Below are positions 40,306 to 49,738 of a DNA stretch of 64,000 bases, piece after piece (positions within the stretch are counted from its first letter, which is position 1; every line of letters starts with the position of its first letter). A model generated the notes under the pieces. It was not told where the DNA came from and searched no databases. It was given only the letters and a program-made list of their open reading frames with translations. A program made the translations under genes and the position numbers. The stretch comes from Ferrovibrio sp046297895 (GTDB taxonomy: Bacteria; Pseudomonadota; Alphaproteobacteria; Ferrovibrionales; Ferrovibrionaceae). The stretch lies in NCBI RefSeq assembly GCF_046297895.1, contig NZ_JBKBHC010000003.1, positions 310,001-374,000 on the forward strand, read 5' to 3'.

Positions 40306-41193
40306 TCAGATCATGGCGCGCAGCGCGCCCAGAACGGTCAGCCGCGCGGTGAAGATGGCCAGCAGCAATGCCGCCAGCGGCAGCGCCAGCAACGCCAGCC
40401 AGTGCCACCAGGCCATGCCCATGCCGGGCAGCAGCCCCGCGCCCACGCCGCCGGCCAGGAACTGGATCGCCAGCAGGATGATGATCGCCAGCACCACGCC
40501 GCCCGCGCCGCCCTGTATCGCCTGGCGCGCCACATGGCGCTGGAACTGCTTGGCGATATAGCCGTCCTCGGCGCCGATCAGGTGCAGCAGCTCGATGGTG
40601 TCGCGCCGCGCGGCCAGGCCCGCCCGCGTGGCGAAGATCACCATCGCCGCCAGCGCCAGCCCCACCAGCAGCACGATGCCGCCCCCTAAGCTCTGCAGCA
40701 GGCGGCCCAACTGCACCAGGCGGTCGAGCCAGGGCTTGGGGTCGTCGATGCGCGCGCCCGGCACGGCATTCTGCAGCCGCGCGCTCAAGGCATCCACCGA
40801 CAGGGCGGCATTGTCGGCGAGCGTCACGTCGATCAGGCCGGGCAGCGGCAGGTCGGCCTCCAGCGCGTCGCGGCCCAGCCAGGGTTGCAGCAGGGCCTCC
40901 ACGGCGGCGCGCGGCAGGGCCTGCGCGCTCTGCACGCCCGGCACGCCGCGCAACACTGCGATGGCGGCGTCCACGCGCGGCTGCATCGGCTGGCCCGGCC
41001 GGTCGGCGATCTGCACGGTCAGCTTCGCCGACACGCCGCGCCGCCAGCCCTCGATGCTGCCGCCCAGCGCCAATGCGCCGGCCAGGCTGAGCGCAGCGAG
41101 AAACACCATCACCGCCAGCGCCCAGGGTAAAAAGCGCGTGCCGGAATCGGCTTCGAGCTGCAGGTCGGAGGTCGCGCGGCGCTTTTTCGTCAT
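40306..41193 (-). CDS. ftsX: cell division protein FtsX
   Basis: 295-aa membrane partner of FtsE. Four hydrophobic segments (about residues 23-45, 165-190, 222-245 and 260-285) flank a periplasmic domain (48-160), the FtsX layout. AARRDTIELLHLIGAEDGYIAKQFQRHVARQAIQGGAGG is the conserved cytoplasmic loop. FtsEX links septal division with peptidoglycan hydrolase activation. Its ATG overlaps the ftsE stop (ATGA). Confidence 0.93.
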   Translation of the reverse strand: MTKKRRATSDLQLEADSGTRFLPWALAVMVFLAALSLAGALALGGSIEGWRRGVSAKLTVQIADRPGQPMQPRVDAAIAVLRGVPGVQSAQALPRAAVEALLQPWLGRDALEADLPLPGLIDVTLADNAALSVDALSARLQNAVPGARIDDPKPWLDRLVQLGRLLQSLGGGIVLLVGLALAAMVIFATRAGLAARRDTIELLHLIGAEDGYIAKQFQRHVARQAIQGGAGGVVLAIIILLAIQFLAGGVGAGLLPGMGMAWWHWLALLALPLAALLLAIFTARLTVLGALRAMI

Positions 41194-41858
41194 GCCGCGT
41201 TCCTCTCGATGGCAAGCTGCCCGCCGCGCAGGCGCATGACGGGAAACCGGAACTGCTGCAGCAGTTGCGTGTCGTGGGTGGCCAGCACCACCGCCGTGCC
41301 CAGCTTGTTGAGTTCAACGAACAGGTACATCAGCCGCTGCGCCATGTCGGCATCCACGTTGCCGGTGGGTTCGTCGGCCAGCAGCAGGCTGGGCCGCGCG
41401 ATCACGGCACGCGCAATCGCCACGCGCTGCTTCTCGCCGCCCGACAGCGTGGCCGGCCGCGCCTCCAGCCGGTCGCCCAGCCCCACCCAGGTCAGCAATT
41501 CCGCCACATGGTCGCGCGTGCGTTTTTCGTCGGCGCCGGCGATGCGCAGCGGCAGAGCCACGTTGTCCAGCGCGGTCAGGTGGTCGAGCAGGCGGAAATC
41601 CTGGAACACCACCCCGATCCGCCGGCGCAGCATCGGCAGGGCAGCCCGGCTGGCGGTGGAGACATCCTGGCCAAACATGGTGATCAGGCCCCGGCTGGGG
41701 CGCTGGGCCAGGTAAAGCAGTTTCAGCAGCGAGGTCTTGCCCGCCCCGCTGGGGCCGGCCAGGAAATGGAACGAGCCGGCCGCCAATTCGAAGCTGACAT
41801 CCCGCAATACCTCGGGTCCGGGGCCGTACCGCATGCCGACATTCTGGAAACGCACCAA
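41190..41858 (-). CDS. ftsE: cell division ATP-binding protein FtsE
   Basis: 222 aa from TTG 41858 (MVRFQNVGMRYGPGPEVLRDVSF), the normal FtsE length and start, with GGGAG 8 nt upstream; the frame is open 53 codons further, but that part has no homology features. P-loop GPSGAGKTS, Q-loop VFQDFRLLD, signature LSGGEKQR, Walker B LLLADEPTGNVD and switch ATHDTQLL are intact. ABC ATPase that drives FtsX. Divergent from the zinc-ribbon gene at 41989. Confidence 0.95.
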   Translation of the reverse strand: MVRFQNVGMRYGPGPEVLRDVSFELAAGSFHFLAGPSGAGKTSLLKLLYLAQRPSRGLITMFGQDVSTASRAALPMLRRRIGVVFQDFRLLDHLTALDNVALPLRIAGADEKRTRDHVAELLTWVGLGDRLEARPATLSGGEKQRVAIARAVIARPSLLLADEPTGNVDADMAQRLMYLFVELNKLGTAVVLATHDTQLLQQFRFPVMRLRGGQLAIERNAA

Positions 41859-41988
41859 GCCCGAATCTCCCAATGCCTTGCGCGCCAATATCTTGCGGGG
41901 AAGTAGCCTTGCTTCGGCAGCCCCGTCCGTCCTATAAGGGAAAGCATCCGGAAACGCAAAAGGGGCTGGCTTCAGGCAGTTCTCAGGC

Positions 41989-42972
41989 ATGATCCTCACC
42001 TGCCCAAGCTGCGCCACGCGGTTTCACGTCGATCCCACGGACTTTGGCCCGGCACCGCGCAAAGTGCGGTGTTCGCGCTGCCGCGCGGTTTGGAACCAGG
42101 ACCCGCTGCCCGAGCCCGAACCCGAGACTCCGCCGCCGCCCGCCCCGGCCCCCGGCAAGGCCGGGATGAAGGCCCCGGCCGCCCCGGAACCCCCGGCGCC
42201 GGACGATGACTGGGAACCGCCCCCGCCGCCCGGCGGCGCGCCGCCACCGCCCGAGCGGGTTGCCCGGCCCGAACCGCCGCCACCGCCAGTCCCGCCGCCC
42301 GCCGACCTGGCCCCCGATCTGGCCCCGCCGCCGCCGCGCATCAGCGGTTTCGACGAGGATGACGACGATCTGCTGCTGACCGACCGGCCGCCGCTGCATC
42401 CCCCGCTGGACGAGCCGTCCTCCGGCGAGGGCCTGGACGACGACCCCGACGAGGTGCTGAACCGCCGCCGCGCCCGCCTGGCCGAGGCGGGGGTGCAGCG
42501 TCCGCCCTCGAAACCGCGCAAGCAGCGGTCCTGGGCCTGGCTCGGCTGGCTGCTGCTGTTCGCCCTGCTTGGCGGCGCGGGCTATGGCGGCTATGCCAAG
42601 CGCGCCGAACTGATCGCCTTCTATCCGCCGCTCGCCAAGCTGTACCAGGCCGTTGGTCTGCCGGTGGAAACGGCGGAGTGGCTCGGGCTGGAACTGCACG
42701 GCCTGAAATCCGCCACCATCCTTGAAGGCGGCCAGACCCGAATCGCCGTCTCGGGCGACGTGGTGAATGTCGGCGACATCGAGCGGCCGCTGCCGGCCTT
42801 GCGTGTTGCCATGCGCGGAGCCGGCGGCCAGGAACTGGCCAGCTATACCCTGCAGCTCGAACAGAGCAGCATCGCCGCCGGCGAAAAGCTCAGCTTCGAT
42901 GTGAAGCTGCCGGCGCCGCGCGAGGAAGTCACCGATCTCGAAGTGGCTTTCGCCAGCCATCCGCCCCAGTAA
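41989..42972 (+). CDS. zinc-ribbon (MJ0042) / DUF3426-type membrane protein
   Basis: 327 aa. MILTCPSCATRFHV and VRCSRCRAVW form the MJ0042 zinc ribbon (Cys5, Cys8 and CSRC at ~28-31). A long Pro-rich, acidic linker (~40-175) leads to one membrane segment (WAWLGWLLLFALLGGAGYGGYA, ~180-200), then a DUF3426 domain (KSATILEGGQTRIAVSGDVVNVGDIERPLPALRVAMRG). Such proteins are common next to ftsEX in alphaproteobacteria; the role is unknown. The proline run makes DNA of low complexity (42130-42330). Confidence 0.88.
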   Translation: MILTCPSCATRFHVDPTDFGPAPRKVRCSRCRAVWNQDPLPEPEPETPPPPAPAPGKAGMKAPAAPEPPAPDDDWEPPPPPGGAPPPPERVARPEPPPPPVPPPADLAPDLAPPPPRISGFDEDDDDLLLTDRPPLHPPLDEPSSGEGLDDDPDEVLNRRRARLAEAGVQRPPSKPRKQRSWAWLGWLLLFALLGGAGYGGYAKRAELIAFYPPLAKLYQAVGLPVETAEWLGLELHGLKSATILEGGQTRIAVSGDVVNVGDIERPLPALRVAMRGAGGQELASYTLQLEQSSIAAGEKLSFDVKLPAPREEVTDLEVAFASHPPQ

Positions 42973-43189
42973 AGGCCTTCGCAGCAGCGGCCTTCGGCAG
43001 TCGCAGCCAGGCGCCGCCGCGGTTGTGCGTGCACGGCCTATTTGCGCGTTTCTGCTCGCCCCGAATCGGTGTTAGGGTTTGGCGTGGGCTGCGGCATCGG
43101 TATGCCGGGCCCAACCAAGCTGTTCCAGAACAGGGGGCTGCCCCGGGCGAGAAGCCGCCGCAAAGTCGGGCAGCCAGCGGCGAGGGACC

Positions 43190-43564
43190 ATGGCGCGGAT
43201 TTTGGTCGCCGAAGACGAAGTGGCCGTGCGCGAATTCATCCGGCGGGTGCTGGAGGCGCGCGGGCATGAAACCGTCGTTACGCCGGATGGCGCCGAAGCC
43301 CTGCGCCAGCTTAATCGCGCCAGCTTCGATCTGCTGCTGGCCGACATTGCCATGCCCAACATGGACGGTATCGAACTCGCGCTGAAGGCGGCGCGCGACT
43401 GGCCGCGGCTCACCATACTGCTGATGTCGGGCGTGGCGATGGAACGTCGGCGCGCCCACGGCATCGGCCAGTTCGCCAACGCCGTGCTGCGCAAGCCCTT
43501 CACCATGGTCGATCTGGTGCAGGCGGTGGAGGCCGCGCTGGAAGCCGACGTCGACGCGGATTAG
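43190..43564 (+). CDS. cpdR: CpdR-like single-domain response regulator
   Basis: 124 aa starting MARILVAEDEVAVREFIRRVLEARGHETVVTPDGAEAL, very like CpdR of Caulobacter and relatives, which when unphosphorylated hands substrates to ClpXP and is controlled by the CckA-ChpT relay. Phospho-Asp52 in LLLADIAMPNMDG, Ser80 in LLMSGVAMERRRAHG (CpdR has Thr-Gly-Tyr here), Lys102 in LRKPFTM. The GAGGGACC Shine-Dalgarno decides the start. Frame upstream to 43079 is leader. Preceding 217 bp hold no recognised gene. Confidence 0.8.
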   Translation: MARILVAEDEVAVREFIRRVLEARGHETVVTPDGAEALRQLNRASFDLLLADIAMPNMDGIELALKAARDWPRLTILLMSGVAMERRRAHGIGQFANAVLRKPFTMVDLVQAVEAALEADVDAD

Positions 43565-43608
43565 GGACATCACACTCCGACCATGACGGCCGTGCGTGGG
43601 TGCGGACC

Positions 43609-46206
43609 TCAGAACCGCCGCAGCAGGCGTTCCAGGTAGTCCAGCTCCACCGGCGGGCGTTCGCGGTTGCCGGCGCGGCGCTGCAGCTCTTCCAGGATGC
43701 GGCGGGCGCGTTCCACCGGGGCCATGTCGGGCACGGCGGTGGCCTCGCCGGCATTCTCATAGCCGGTGGTGTTGCGGCCGAGCGGATCGCGCACCTGATT
43801 GCGCTGGTTCTGCCGCGAATCCGCCGAGGGCGCCTGGCCATCGGGGTTGCCGCGCTGGGCCTGCTGCATCTGGTTCAGGCCCTGGCGCAGCTGGTCCAGC
43901 GCGTCGGTCTGTCCCTGCATCGCCTCGCCCGGCTCGCCGCGGCGTAAGGATTCGCGCGCGTCCCGCATCGCGCGGTCGGCCCGGCCGAGCTGGTCGGGAA
44001 TCGGCATGCCGCGTTCGCCCAGCCGGTTCATCATCTCGCCCAGGCGCCGGCGCAATTCCTCCTGCTGGCGCGCATCGGCCTCGTTCTCGCCGCCCGGCTG
44101 GCCCGGCTGTCCGGGCTGGTTGCCGCGGCCGTATTGCTGGCTGCGGCGGAAGCTGCGGTCCAGCAACTGCTGCTGCTGGCGCATCATGTCGCCGAATTCC
44201 TGCATCATCTGGCCCATCTGGCCCTGGCCGCGCTGGCCCCGCTGCCCGCGCTGGTTCTGGCGGCCCTCGGGCGCGATTGCCAGCCGGCCGTTCTTCATCG
44301 CCTCCAGCATGCGCTGCATCTGCTGCAGCATGTCGCGCGCCTGGTCTCGGTCGCCCATCCGCGCCATGTCCTGCGCCTGGTCCATCATGTCCTGCAGGTC
44401 CTCGCCGGACATGCCTTCCTCGTCCTCGCCCAATTCCTCGGGCTGCTCGCCGCGCGCCAGCCGCTCCAGCGCATCCTGCAGCATCTGCTCCAGCATGCGG
44501 TCCATCGCCTCGCGCAGTTCCTGCATCAGCCGCTGGATCTCTTCGTCATCGGCATTGCGGTCGATGGCATCCTGCAGCCGGTCCATCAGCGCCTGGAAGT
44601 CGCGCTCGTTCTGGCTGGTACGGCCCTCTTCGATATGCAGGGCGGTCTGCCACAGCAGGTCCTGCACGGCGGCTACCGATGCGGCGCTGCGGTTCATGCG
44701 CAGCCGTGCCGCCGCCATGCGCAGGCCCAGATGCGCGGTCACGTCGTCGCGATAGCGTTCCGGCGCCAGGCTCAGGCCGTTCAGCGCCGTCACCACGCGC
44801 TGCCATTGCCCGGGCTTCAGCGCCAGCTCGCGGCGCTGCTCGACGATGGCCTTGGCCACCGGATGCAGGAACCGCCGCGCCGGCAGCGTCGCGACCACTG
44901 CCTCGCTGCGGCCCGCCTGGCCCAGGGCGTCGGTTGCCACCAGCGTCATCGCCACCTGCAGCCCGGCCCAGGGATGGGCGGTGAAATCGAAATTCTGCGT
45001 GGCGTTCACCGCACCGGCGCCGGCCGGCGGCGCCGGCCAGTCCACGCTCTGCGTCTGCTCGGCGCCCTCGCGGCGCATCTCGATGCGCAGGCTCTGGATG
45101 CCGTAATCGTCCTCGCCCTCGAAGGCGATTTCCAGGTCCCCGCGCTTGCCCGGCTTGGGTTCGCCGGCAAAGGCCACCACGGGTGGCAGATCGGGCACCA
45201 TGCGCAGCGGCCATTCGGCATAGATCTTGTCGCGCCGGTCCAGCACCAGCTTCGGATCGTTGCCCTGGGTCAGGTCCAGCGCCAGGTCGATCTCGCCGTT
45301 GCGCGCATCGATGGCATGCAGCGCCTGATCGGCATTGCCGAAGCGCAACCTGAAGCCGTCCGGCGGCGCGGCCAGCCGCAGTTTCAGCAGGCTGCCGGCC
45401 GGCACGGGAATGGCGGCGGCCGCATCGCTGCCGGCGCTGGCGGGCTGCTGCGCCGTCTGTACCGGCTTGCCGTCGCGGCTGAGGAACAGCGGCGGCTTGG
45501 CGGTATAGGCGGGCGGCGTGATCCAGGCATCCAGCATCAGTGCGGTGCCGGGCGGCAGCGCGCTGCCGGGATTGAGCGTGTCGGCAATGCGCTGGGCGCG
45601 ATCCTCGCCCGGGCTGGCCCAGGCCACGATCAGCAGCAGGCCCAGCGCCACGCGCAGGCCCCAGGTATCGCGGCGCCACCAGCCGGCTTCCGGCGTGCCG
45701 ACGCGCACGGCGGCCAGTTTCTCCAGCGCGCGGCGGCGATGCAGGGCCCACAGCGCCTGGGCGATGGGATCCTGCTGCTCGGCGGCCAGCCGGTCGGCGG
45801 CGGCTTCCAGCGGCCGATGCTCCAGCAGGTTCACGCGCTCCAGCCGGCGCATCGCGGCGGCGCGCTCGGGCCAGCGCAAGCGGCGCAGGTTATGCCACAG
45901 CGCGGCCAGGATGCCGCCGGCGAAACCGGCCAGCGCCAGCCAGTGCAGCCAGACCGGCAGGAAGCGCCAGACATCGAATCCGGCCAGGATCAGGAACACC
46001 GCCAGCAGGCCGGCGGCCGGCATCAGGGCGGGCCAGAAGTTTTCCCAGAACAGGGCGGCGCGGGCAAAGGCCAGCCGGCGTTCCAGTTCGGGAGACAGGC
46101 CCGAGGAGAAACCCGGCGGCAGGGCGGAATCCAGCGCGCGGCCGGAGACCCGGTCTCCGACCGGATCCGAATCCTCAGACCCTATCCCTGCGCCTCGCTG
46201 AACCAT
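43609..46206 (-). CDS. TIGR02302/DUF4175 family protein
   Basis: 865 aa. Two membrane helices near the N-terminus (about 55-75 and 82-102) and a third at ~185-202 precede a large periplasmic part. From ~600 on it becomes a Gln/Met/Arg-rich low-complexity, probably coiled-coil tail (for example MLEQMLQDALERLARGEQ, GQRGQRGQGQMGQMMQ and the NQPGQPGQPGGENE block). This plan is the alphaproteobacterial TIGR02302 family, of unknown function. Its start overlaps the lysA 3' end by 25 bp, so the two are likely co-transcribed. Confidence 0.88.
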   Translation of the reverse strand: MVQRGAGIGSEDSDPVGDRVSGRALDSALPPGFSSGLSPELERRLAFARAALFWENFWPALMPAAGLLAVFLILAGFDVWRFLPVWLHWLALAGFAGGILAALWHNLRRLRWPERAAAMRRLERVNLLEHRPLEAAADRLAAEQQDPIAQALWALHRRRALEKLAAVRVGTPEAGWWRRDTWGLRVALGLLLIVAWASPGEDRAQRIADTLNPGSALPPGTALMLDAWITPPAYTAKPPLFLSRDGKPVQTAQQPASAGSDAAAAIPVPAGSLLKLRLAAPPDGFRLRFGNADQALHAIDARNGEIDLALDLTQGNDPKLVLDRRDKIYAEWPLRMVPDLPPVVAFAGEPKPGKRGDLEIAFEGEDDYGIQSLRIEMRREGAEQTQSVDWPAPPAGAGAVNATQNFDFTAHPWAGLQVAMTLVATDALGQAGRSEAVVATLPARRFLHPVAKAIVEQRRELALKPGQWQRVVTALNGLSLAPERYRDDVTAHLGLRMAAARLRMNRSAASVAAVQDLLWQTALHIEEGRTSQNERDFQALMDRLQDAIDRNADDEEIQRLMQELREAMDRMLEQMLQDALERLARGEQPEELGEDEEGMSGEDLQDMMDQAQDMARMGDRDQARDMLQQMQRMLEAMKNGRLAIAPEGRQNQRGQRGQRGQGQMGQMMQEFGDMMRQQQQLLDRSFRRSQQYGRGNQPGQPGQPGGENEADARQQEELRRRLGEMMNRLGERGMPIPDQLGRADRAMRDARESLRRGEPGEAMQGQTDALDQLRQGLNQMQQAQRGNPDGQAPSADSRQNQRNQVRDPLGRNTTGYENAGEATAVPDMAPVERARRILEELQRRAGNRERPPVELDYLERLLRRF

Positions 46207-47474
46207 CCCGGCATCGTCTCCAAAGCCGTCATCTCATCGATGCTAGGGCGACGCCGTACGATGGCAAACCTGTCGCCATGGACCAGCACCTCGGGCGCCA
46301 GCGGGCGCGCGTTGTAGGTGGAGGCCATGGCGGAACTATACGCACCGGCTGACAGGATGGCGAGTAAATCCCCCGCGACCACGGGCGGCATCGGGCGCCC
46401 TTCGGCGAAGGTGTCGCCGGTCTCGCAGATCGGGCCCACGATATCCACTGGCGCCAGTTCCGCGCCGTTTTCCGGCTCTTTCACCGGCACGATGCGGTGA
46501 AAGGCCTCGTACATCGCCGGCCGGATCAGGTCGTTCATGCCGGAATCGAGGATCAGGAAGGTCTTTTCCTCTGCCTGTTTCACATATTCCACGCGGGTCA
46601 GCAGCAGGCCGGCATTGCCGACCAGGAACCGGCCCGGCTCCAGCGCCACGGCGCAGCCCAGCGGCAGGATATGCTTGCGCACCATGGCGGCGTAAAGCTG
46701 CGGATCGGGCGCCGTCTCGTCGTCGTAGCGGATGCCTAGGCCGCCGCCCAGGTCGACGCGGCGGATGTTGTGGCCGGCACCGCGCAACGCGGTCACCAGT
46801 TCGGCGAGGCGGATGAAGGTGGCTTCATAAGGCGCCAGATCGGTGAGCTGGCTGCCGATATGCACATGCACGCCCACCACCTCGATGCCCGGCAGGCTGG
46901 CGGCCAGGGCATAGACCTCCTGGGCGCGGCGATAGGAAATGCCGAACTTGTTTTCGGCCTTGCCGGTGGTGATCTTCTTGTGCGTCTTGGCATCCACGTC
47001 GGGATTGATGCGGATCGCCACCGGCGCCTTCACGCCCAGGCCGCTGGCGACCTCCGACAGCACCTGCAGTTCGGCTTCCGATTCCACGTTGAACTGCGCG
47101 ATGCCGGTATTGCCGGCCTTCAGGCCCAGCATCATTTCCGCGCGCGTCTTGCCCACGCCGGCGAAGATGATCTTGCCCGGAGGGATGCCGGCCTTTATGG
47201 CCAGCTGCAATTCGCCGCCCGACACCACGTCGGCGCCGGCGCCCAGCGATCCGAAATGGCGCAGCACCGAAAGATTGGAATTGGCCTTCATCGCATAGGC
47301 GATCAGGCAGTCGATGCCGGCAAAGGCATCGGCCAGGCTGCGATACTGCTTGGTCAGCGCATCAGACGAATAGACATAGGCCGGCGTGCCGACGGCTTCG
47401 GCGATGGCATGGAGATTGACGCCTTCGGCATGCAGGACGCCGTCGCGATAGTCGAACCAGGGCAGACCGGTCAT
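46182..47474 (-). CDS. lysA: diaminopimelate decarboxylase
   Basis: 430-aa PLP enzyme that makes lysine from meso-diaminopimelate, the last step of the pathway. The PLP lysine is in IAYAMKANSNLSVL; GADVVSGGEL, GVHVHIGSQLTDL, DLGGGLGIRY, EPGRFLVGNAG and the catalytic Cys in VGPICETGDTFAEGR are present. Start at ATG 47474 (MTGLPWFDYRDGVLHAEG); the open frame upstream overlaps lptM and argH out of phase. The lptM-lysA gap is 7 bp. Confidence 0.97.
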   Translation of the reverse strand: MTGLPWFDYRDGVLHAEGVNLHAIAEAVGTPAYVYSSDALTKQYRSLADAFAGIDCLIAYAMKANSNLSVLRHFGSLGAGADVVSGGELQLAIKAGIPPGKIIFAGVGKTRAEMMLGLKAGNTGIAQFNVESEAELQVLSEVASGLGVKAPVAIRINPDVDAKTHKKITTGKAENKFGISYRRAQEVYALAASLPGIEVVGVHVHIGSQLTDLAPYEATFIRLAELVTALRGAGHNIRRVDLGGGLGIRYDDETAPDPQLYAAMVRKHILPLGCAVALEPGRFLVGNAGLLLTRVEYVKQAEEKTFLILDSGMNDLIRPAMYEAFHRIVPVKEPENGAELAPVDIVGPICETGDTFAEGRPMPPVVAGDLLAILSAGAYSSAMASTYNARPLAPEVLVHGDRFAIVRRRPSIDEMTALETMPGWFSEAQG

Positions 47475-47481
47475 GAATAAC

Positions 47482-47634
47482 TCAGTAATAGCGGATGGTG
47501 TTGCGGTTGGTACGGTCGATGGTCCCGGGCCGCTCGACGGCATCGGGCGGATAATCCGGCAGGTCCTTGCGGCCGCAGGCGGCAAGGCCGGAGACGGCCA
47601 GCAGAGCCAGCAGGAGAAGGGCTTTAACGCGCAT
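47482..47634 (-). CDS. lptM: small lipoprotein, LptM/YifL type
   Basis: 50 aa. MRVKALLLLALLAVSGLAAC is a lipoprotein signal with lipobox Leu-Ala-Ala-Cys (Cys20); the mature part GRKDLPDYPPDAVERPGT fits YifL/LptM, which helps LptD fold in the outer membrane of E. coli. It lies between argH and lysA, the usual place in proteobacteria. Its ATG overlaps argH by 11 bp. Confidence 0.85.
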   Translation of the reverse strand: MRVKALLLLALLAVSGLAACGRKDLPDYPPDAVERPGTIDRTNRNTIRYY

Positions 47635-49081
47635 CGCTTTTGCCTTTCTCTTTCGCGAGCAGCTTGCGCCAGCGCGCGACCTGCTTCGCCACATTGGCCG
47701 GCGCGGTGCCGCCATAGGAAACGCGACTCTTCACCGAATTCTGCACGCCCAGCACGGCGAAGATATCCTTGGTGATGCGCGGCTCCACGCCCTGCATCTC
47801 CTTCAGCGTCAGGGCCTCCAGCGGCTTGTTCTGCTGCTCGGCCAGTTTCACCAGGCTGCCGGCCACATGATGGGCCTGGCGGAACGGCATGTCGATCTTG
47901 CGCACGCACCAGTCGGCCAGATCGGTGGCGGTGGTGTAACCCTCGCCAGCGGCTTCCTGCATACGTAGCGCATTGGCCTTCAGGTCGGCGACCATGCCGG
48001 CGGTGGCGGCGATGCAGAGTTCCAGGCTGTCGACGGCGTCAAACGTCGGCTCCTTGTCCTCCTGCATGTCCTTGCCATAGGTCATCGGCAGGCCCTTCAT
48101 GGTGATCAGCAGGGCGTTCAGGCTGCCGACGATACGCCCCACCTTGCCGCGCACCAGCTCGGCGGCATCGGGATTGCGCTTCTGCGGCATGATCGACGAG
48201 CCGGTGGTGAAGGCATCGCTGAGCGAGATAAAGCGGAACTGGGCAGACGTCCAGATCACGATCTCTTCCGCCAGCCGCGAGAGATGCACGGCGCAAATGG
48301 AAGCCGCGCTCAGGAATTCCAGCGCATAATCGCGATCGGCCACGGCATCCAGCGAATTGGCCATCGGCCGGTCGAAACCCAGTTCCTTCGCCGTGCTGGC
48401 CCGGTCGATGGGCAGGGACGTGCCGGCCAATGCTGCGGCGCCCAGCGGGCTTTCGTTCAGCCGCGCGCGCGCGTCTTTCAGGCGCGACCGGTCGCGGCCG
48501 ATCATCTCCACATAGGCCATCAGATGGTGGCCGAAGGTCACCGGCTGGGCTGCTTGTAAATGAGTGAAGCCCGGCATCACCGTCGCTGCATACTCTTCCG
48601 CGCGGCGCAGCAGGGTCTTCTGCAGATCCAGCAGCCCGGCATCGATGCGGTCGATGGCATCGCGCACCCACAGCCGGAAATCGGTCGCCACCTGGTCGTT
48701 GCGCGAGCGTGCGGTGTGCAGCCGGCCGGCCGGCTTGCCGATCAGCTCGGCCAGCCGCGCCTCCACATGCATGTGGATGTCTTCCAGCCGCAGGTCGATC
48801 TTGAACTTGCCGGCCTCGATCTCACGCAGAATTGTCTGCAGGCCGGCCTGGATCTTTTTACCCTCGGCGGCCGAGATCAGGCCCTGGCGCACCAGCATGC
48901 GGCAATGCGCCATCGAGCCGCGGATATCCTGGCGATACAGCTTTTGGTCGAAGCGGATCGAGGCGTTGATCTCGGTCATGATCGCCGCCGGGCCGGCGGC
49001 AAAACGGCCGCCCCACATGCTGTTGGAGCCGCCTTGTTTAGGGCGGGCCTTCGGCTTATCTGATGCTTTGCGTGCGGACAT
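47624..49081 (-). CDS. argH: argininosuccinate lyase
   Basis: 485 aa. The enzyme splits argininosuccinate into arginine and fumarate. SNSMWGGRFAAGPAAIMTEINASI, HTARSRNDQVATDFRLW, the signature GSSIMPQKRNPDAAELVRGK and TYGKDMQEDKEP are complete. The 21-residue Lys-rich N-terminal extension from ATG 49081 is common in alphaproteobacteria; ATG 49018 (MWGGRF) is an alternative. With 49081 as start, the coding region runs up to the first ATG of the divergent TlpA gene. Confidence 0.97.
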   Translation of the reverse strand: MSARKASDKPKARPKQGGSNSMWGGRFAAGPAAIMTEINASIRFDQKLYRQDIRGSMAHCRMLVRQGLISAAEGKKIQAGLQTILREIEAGKFKIDLRLEDIHMHVEARLAELIGKPAGRLHTARSRNDQVATDFRLWVRDAIDRIDAGLLDLQKTLLRRAEEYAATVMPGFTHLQAAQPVTFGHHLMAYVEMIGRDRSRLKDARARLNESPLGAAALAGTSLPIDRASTAKELGFDRPMANSLDAVADRDYALEFLSAASICAVHLSRLAEEIVIWTSAQFRFISLSDAFTTGSSIMPQKRNPDAAELVRGKVGRIVGSLNALLITMKGLPMTYGKDMQEDKEPTFDAVDSLELCIAATAGMVADLKANALRMQEAAGEGYTTATDLADWCVRKIDMPFRQAHHVAGSLVKLAEQQNKPLEALTLKEMQGVEPRITKDIFAVLGVQNSVKSRVSYGGTAPANVAKQVARWRKLLAKEKGKSDAR

Positions 49082-49094
49082 GAAGGATCTGGTG

Positions 49095-49673
49095 ATGGCG
49101 CTTGTGAAACGGGTTGTGGCGGTTGCCGCGCTGGCGGCGGGTTTGTCTCTCGGCCTGGGCCTGCCGGCCCGGGCCGCCGATCTCCCCCGCGACGGCGAGA
49201 TGCGCAAACTTAGCCTCTCGGCCGAGCGGAAGCCAGTCGCGCAGCCCGAATTCAGCGACCCGGCCGACCGGCCCACCACCCTGGAGGCGAAGCGCGGCAA
49301 GGTCGTGCTGCTCAATCTGTGGGCTACCTGGTGCATTCCCTGCCGCGAGGAGATGCCGGCGCTGGATCGCCTGCAGGCCGCGCGCGGCGGCAAGGATTTC
49401 GAGGTCGTCGCCGTGGCGCAGGATCGCAGCGGCCGCGCCAAGGTGGAGAAGTTCCTGGCCGAGACCAAGGTGGTCCATCTCAAGCCCTATCTCGATGCCA
49501 GCATGAAATCGGGCCGCGCCTGGGGCGCCGTCGGCCTGCCCACTACCATCCTGATCGACGCCCAGGGCCGCGAGGTCGGCCGCCTGGTCGGCGAGGCGGC
49601 GTGGGATTCTCCCGATGCGCTGAAACTGATCGACGCGCTGATCGCCGAGAAGGTCAAGGCGGCGGGGAAATAA
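49095..49673 (+). CDS. TlpA-like thiol-disulfide oxidoreductase
   Basis: 192 aa. Signal peptide MALVKRVVAVAALAAGLSLGLGLPARAA, then a thioredoxin fold with WATWCIPCREEMPALDRL (CXXC = CIPC) and the cis-Pro in VGLPTTILIDAQGREVGRLVGEAAW. A periplasmic reductase, probably for cytochrome c maturation or general redox. The start at ATG 49095 has AAGGA 7 nt before it; ATG 49080 lies on the argH start. It is divergent from argH. Confidence 0.92.
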   Translation: MALVKRVVAVAALAAGLSLGLGLPARAADLPRDGEMRKLSLSAERKPVAQPEFSDPADRPTTLEAKRGKVVLLNLWATWCIPCREEMPALDRLQAARGGKDFEVVAVAQDRSGRAKVEKFLAETKVVHLKPYLDASMKSGRAWGAVGLPTTILIDAQGREVGRLVGEAAWDSPDALKLIDALIAEKVKAAGK

Positions 49674-49704
49674 AAAAAGCCCGGCTGCGCAGCCGGGCTT
49701 TTTT
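49672..49704. terminator. bidirectional rho-independent terminator
   Basis: AAGCCCGGCTGCGCAGCCGG with flanking A7 and T6: a perfect 9-10 bp stem (AGCCCGGCTG and CAGCCGGGCT) with A-run left and T-run right, overlapping the TlpA stop. It serves both TlpA and the convergent hbd. Confidence 0.95.
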
Positions 49705-49738
49705 GCGTTCGCGTGATCCGCCTCAGCGCACCATTCCC

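Noticed and set aside
42973..43189. Structured RNA or riboswitch before cpdR
   Set aside because: Only ordinary GC-rich hairpins (for example GGGGCTGCCCC) are present; no known RNA motif is recognised.
44134..46317. 727-codon plus-strand frame opposite the TIGR02302 gene
   Set aside because: His/Gln/Arg-rich shadow translation with no conserved features; the opposite strand matches a known family with matching length.
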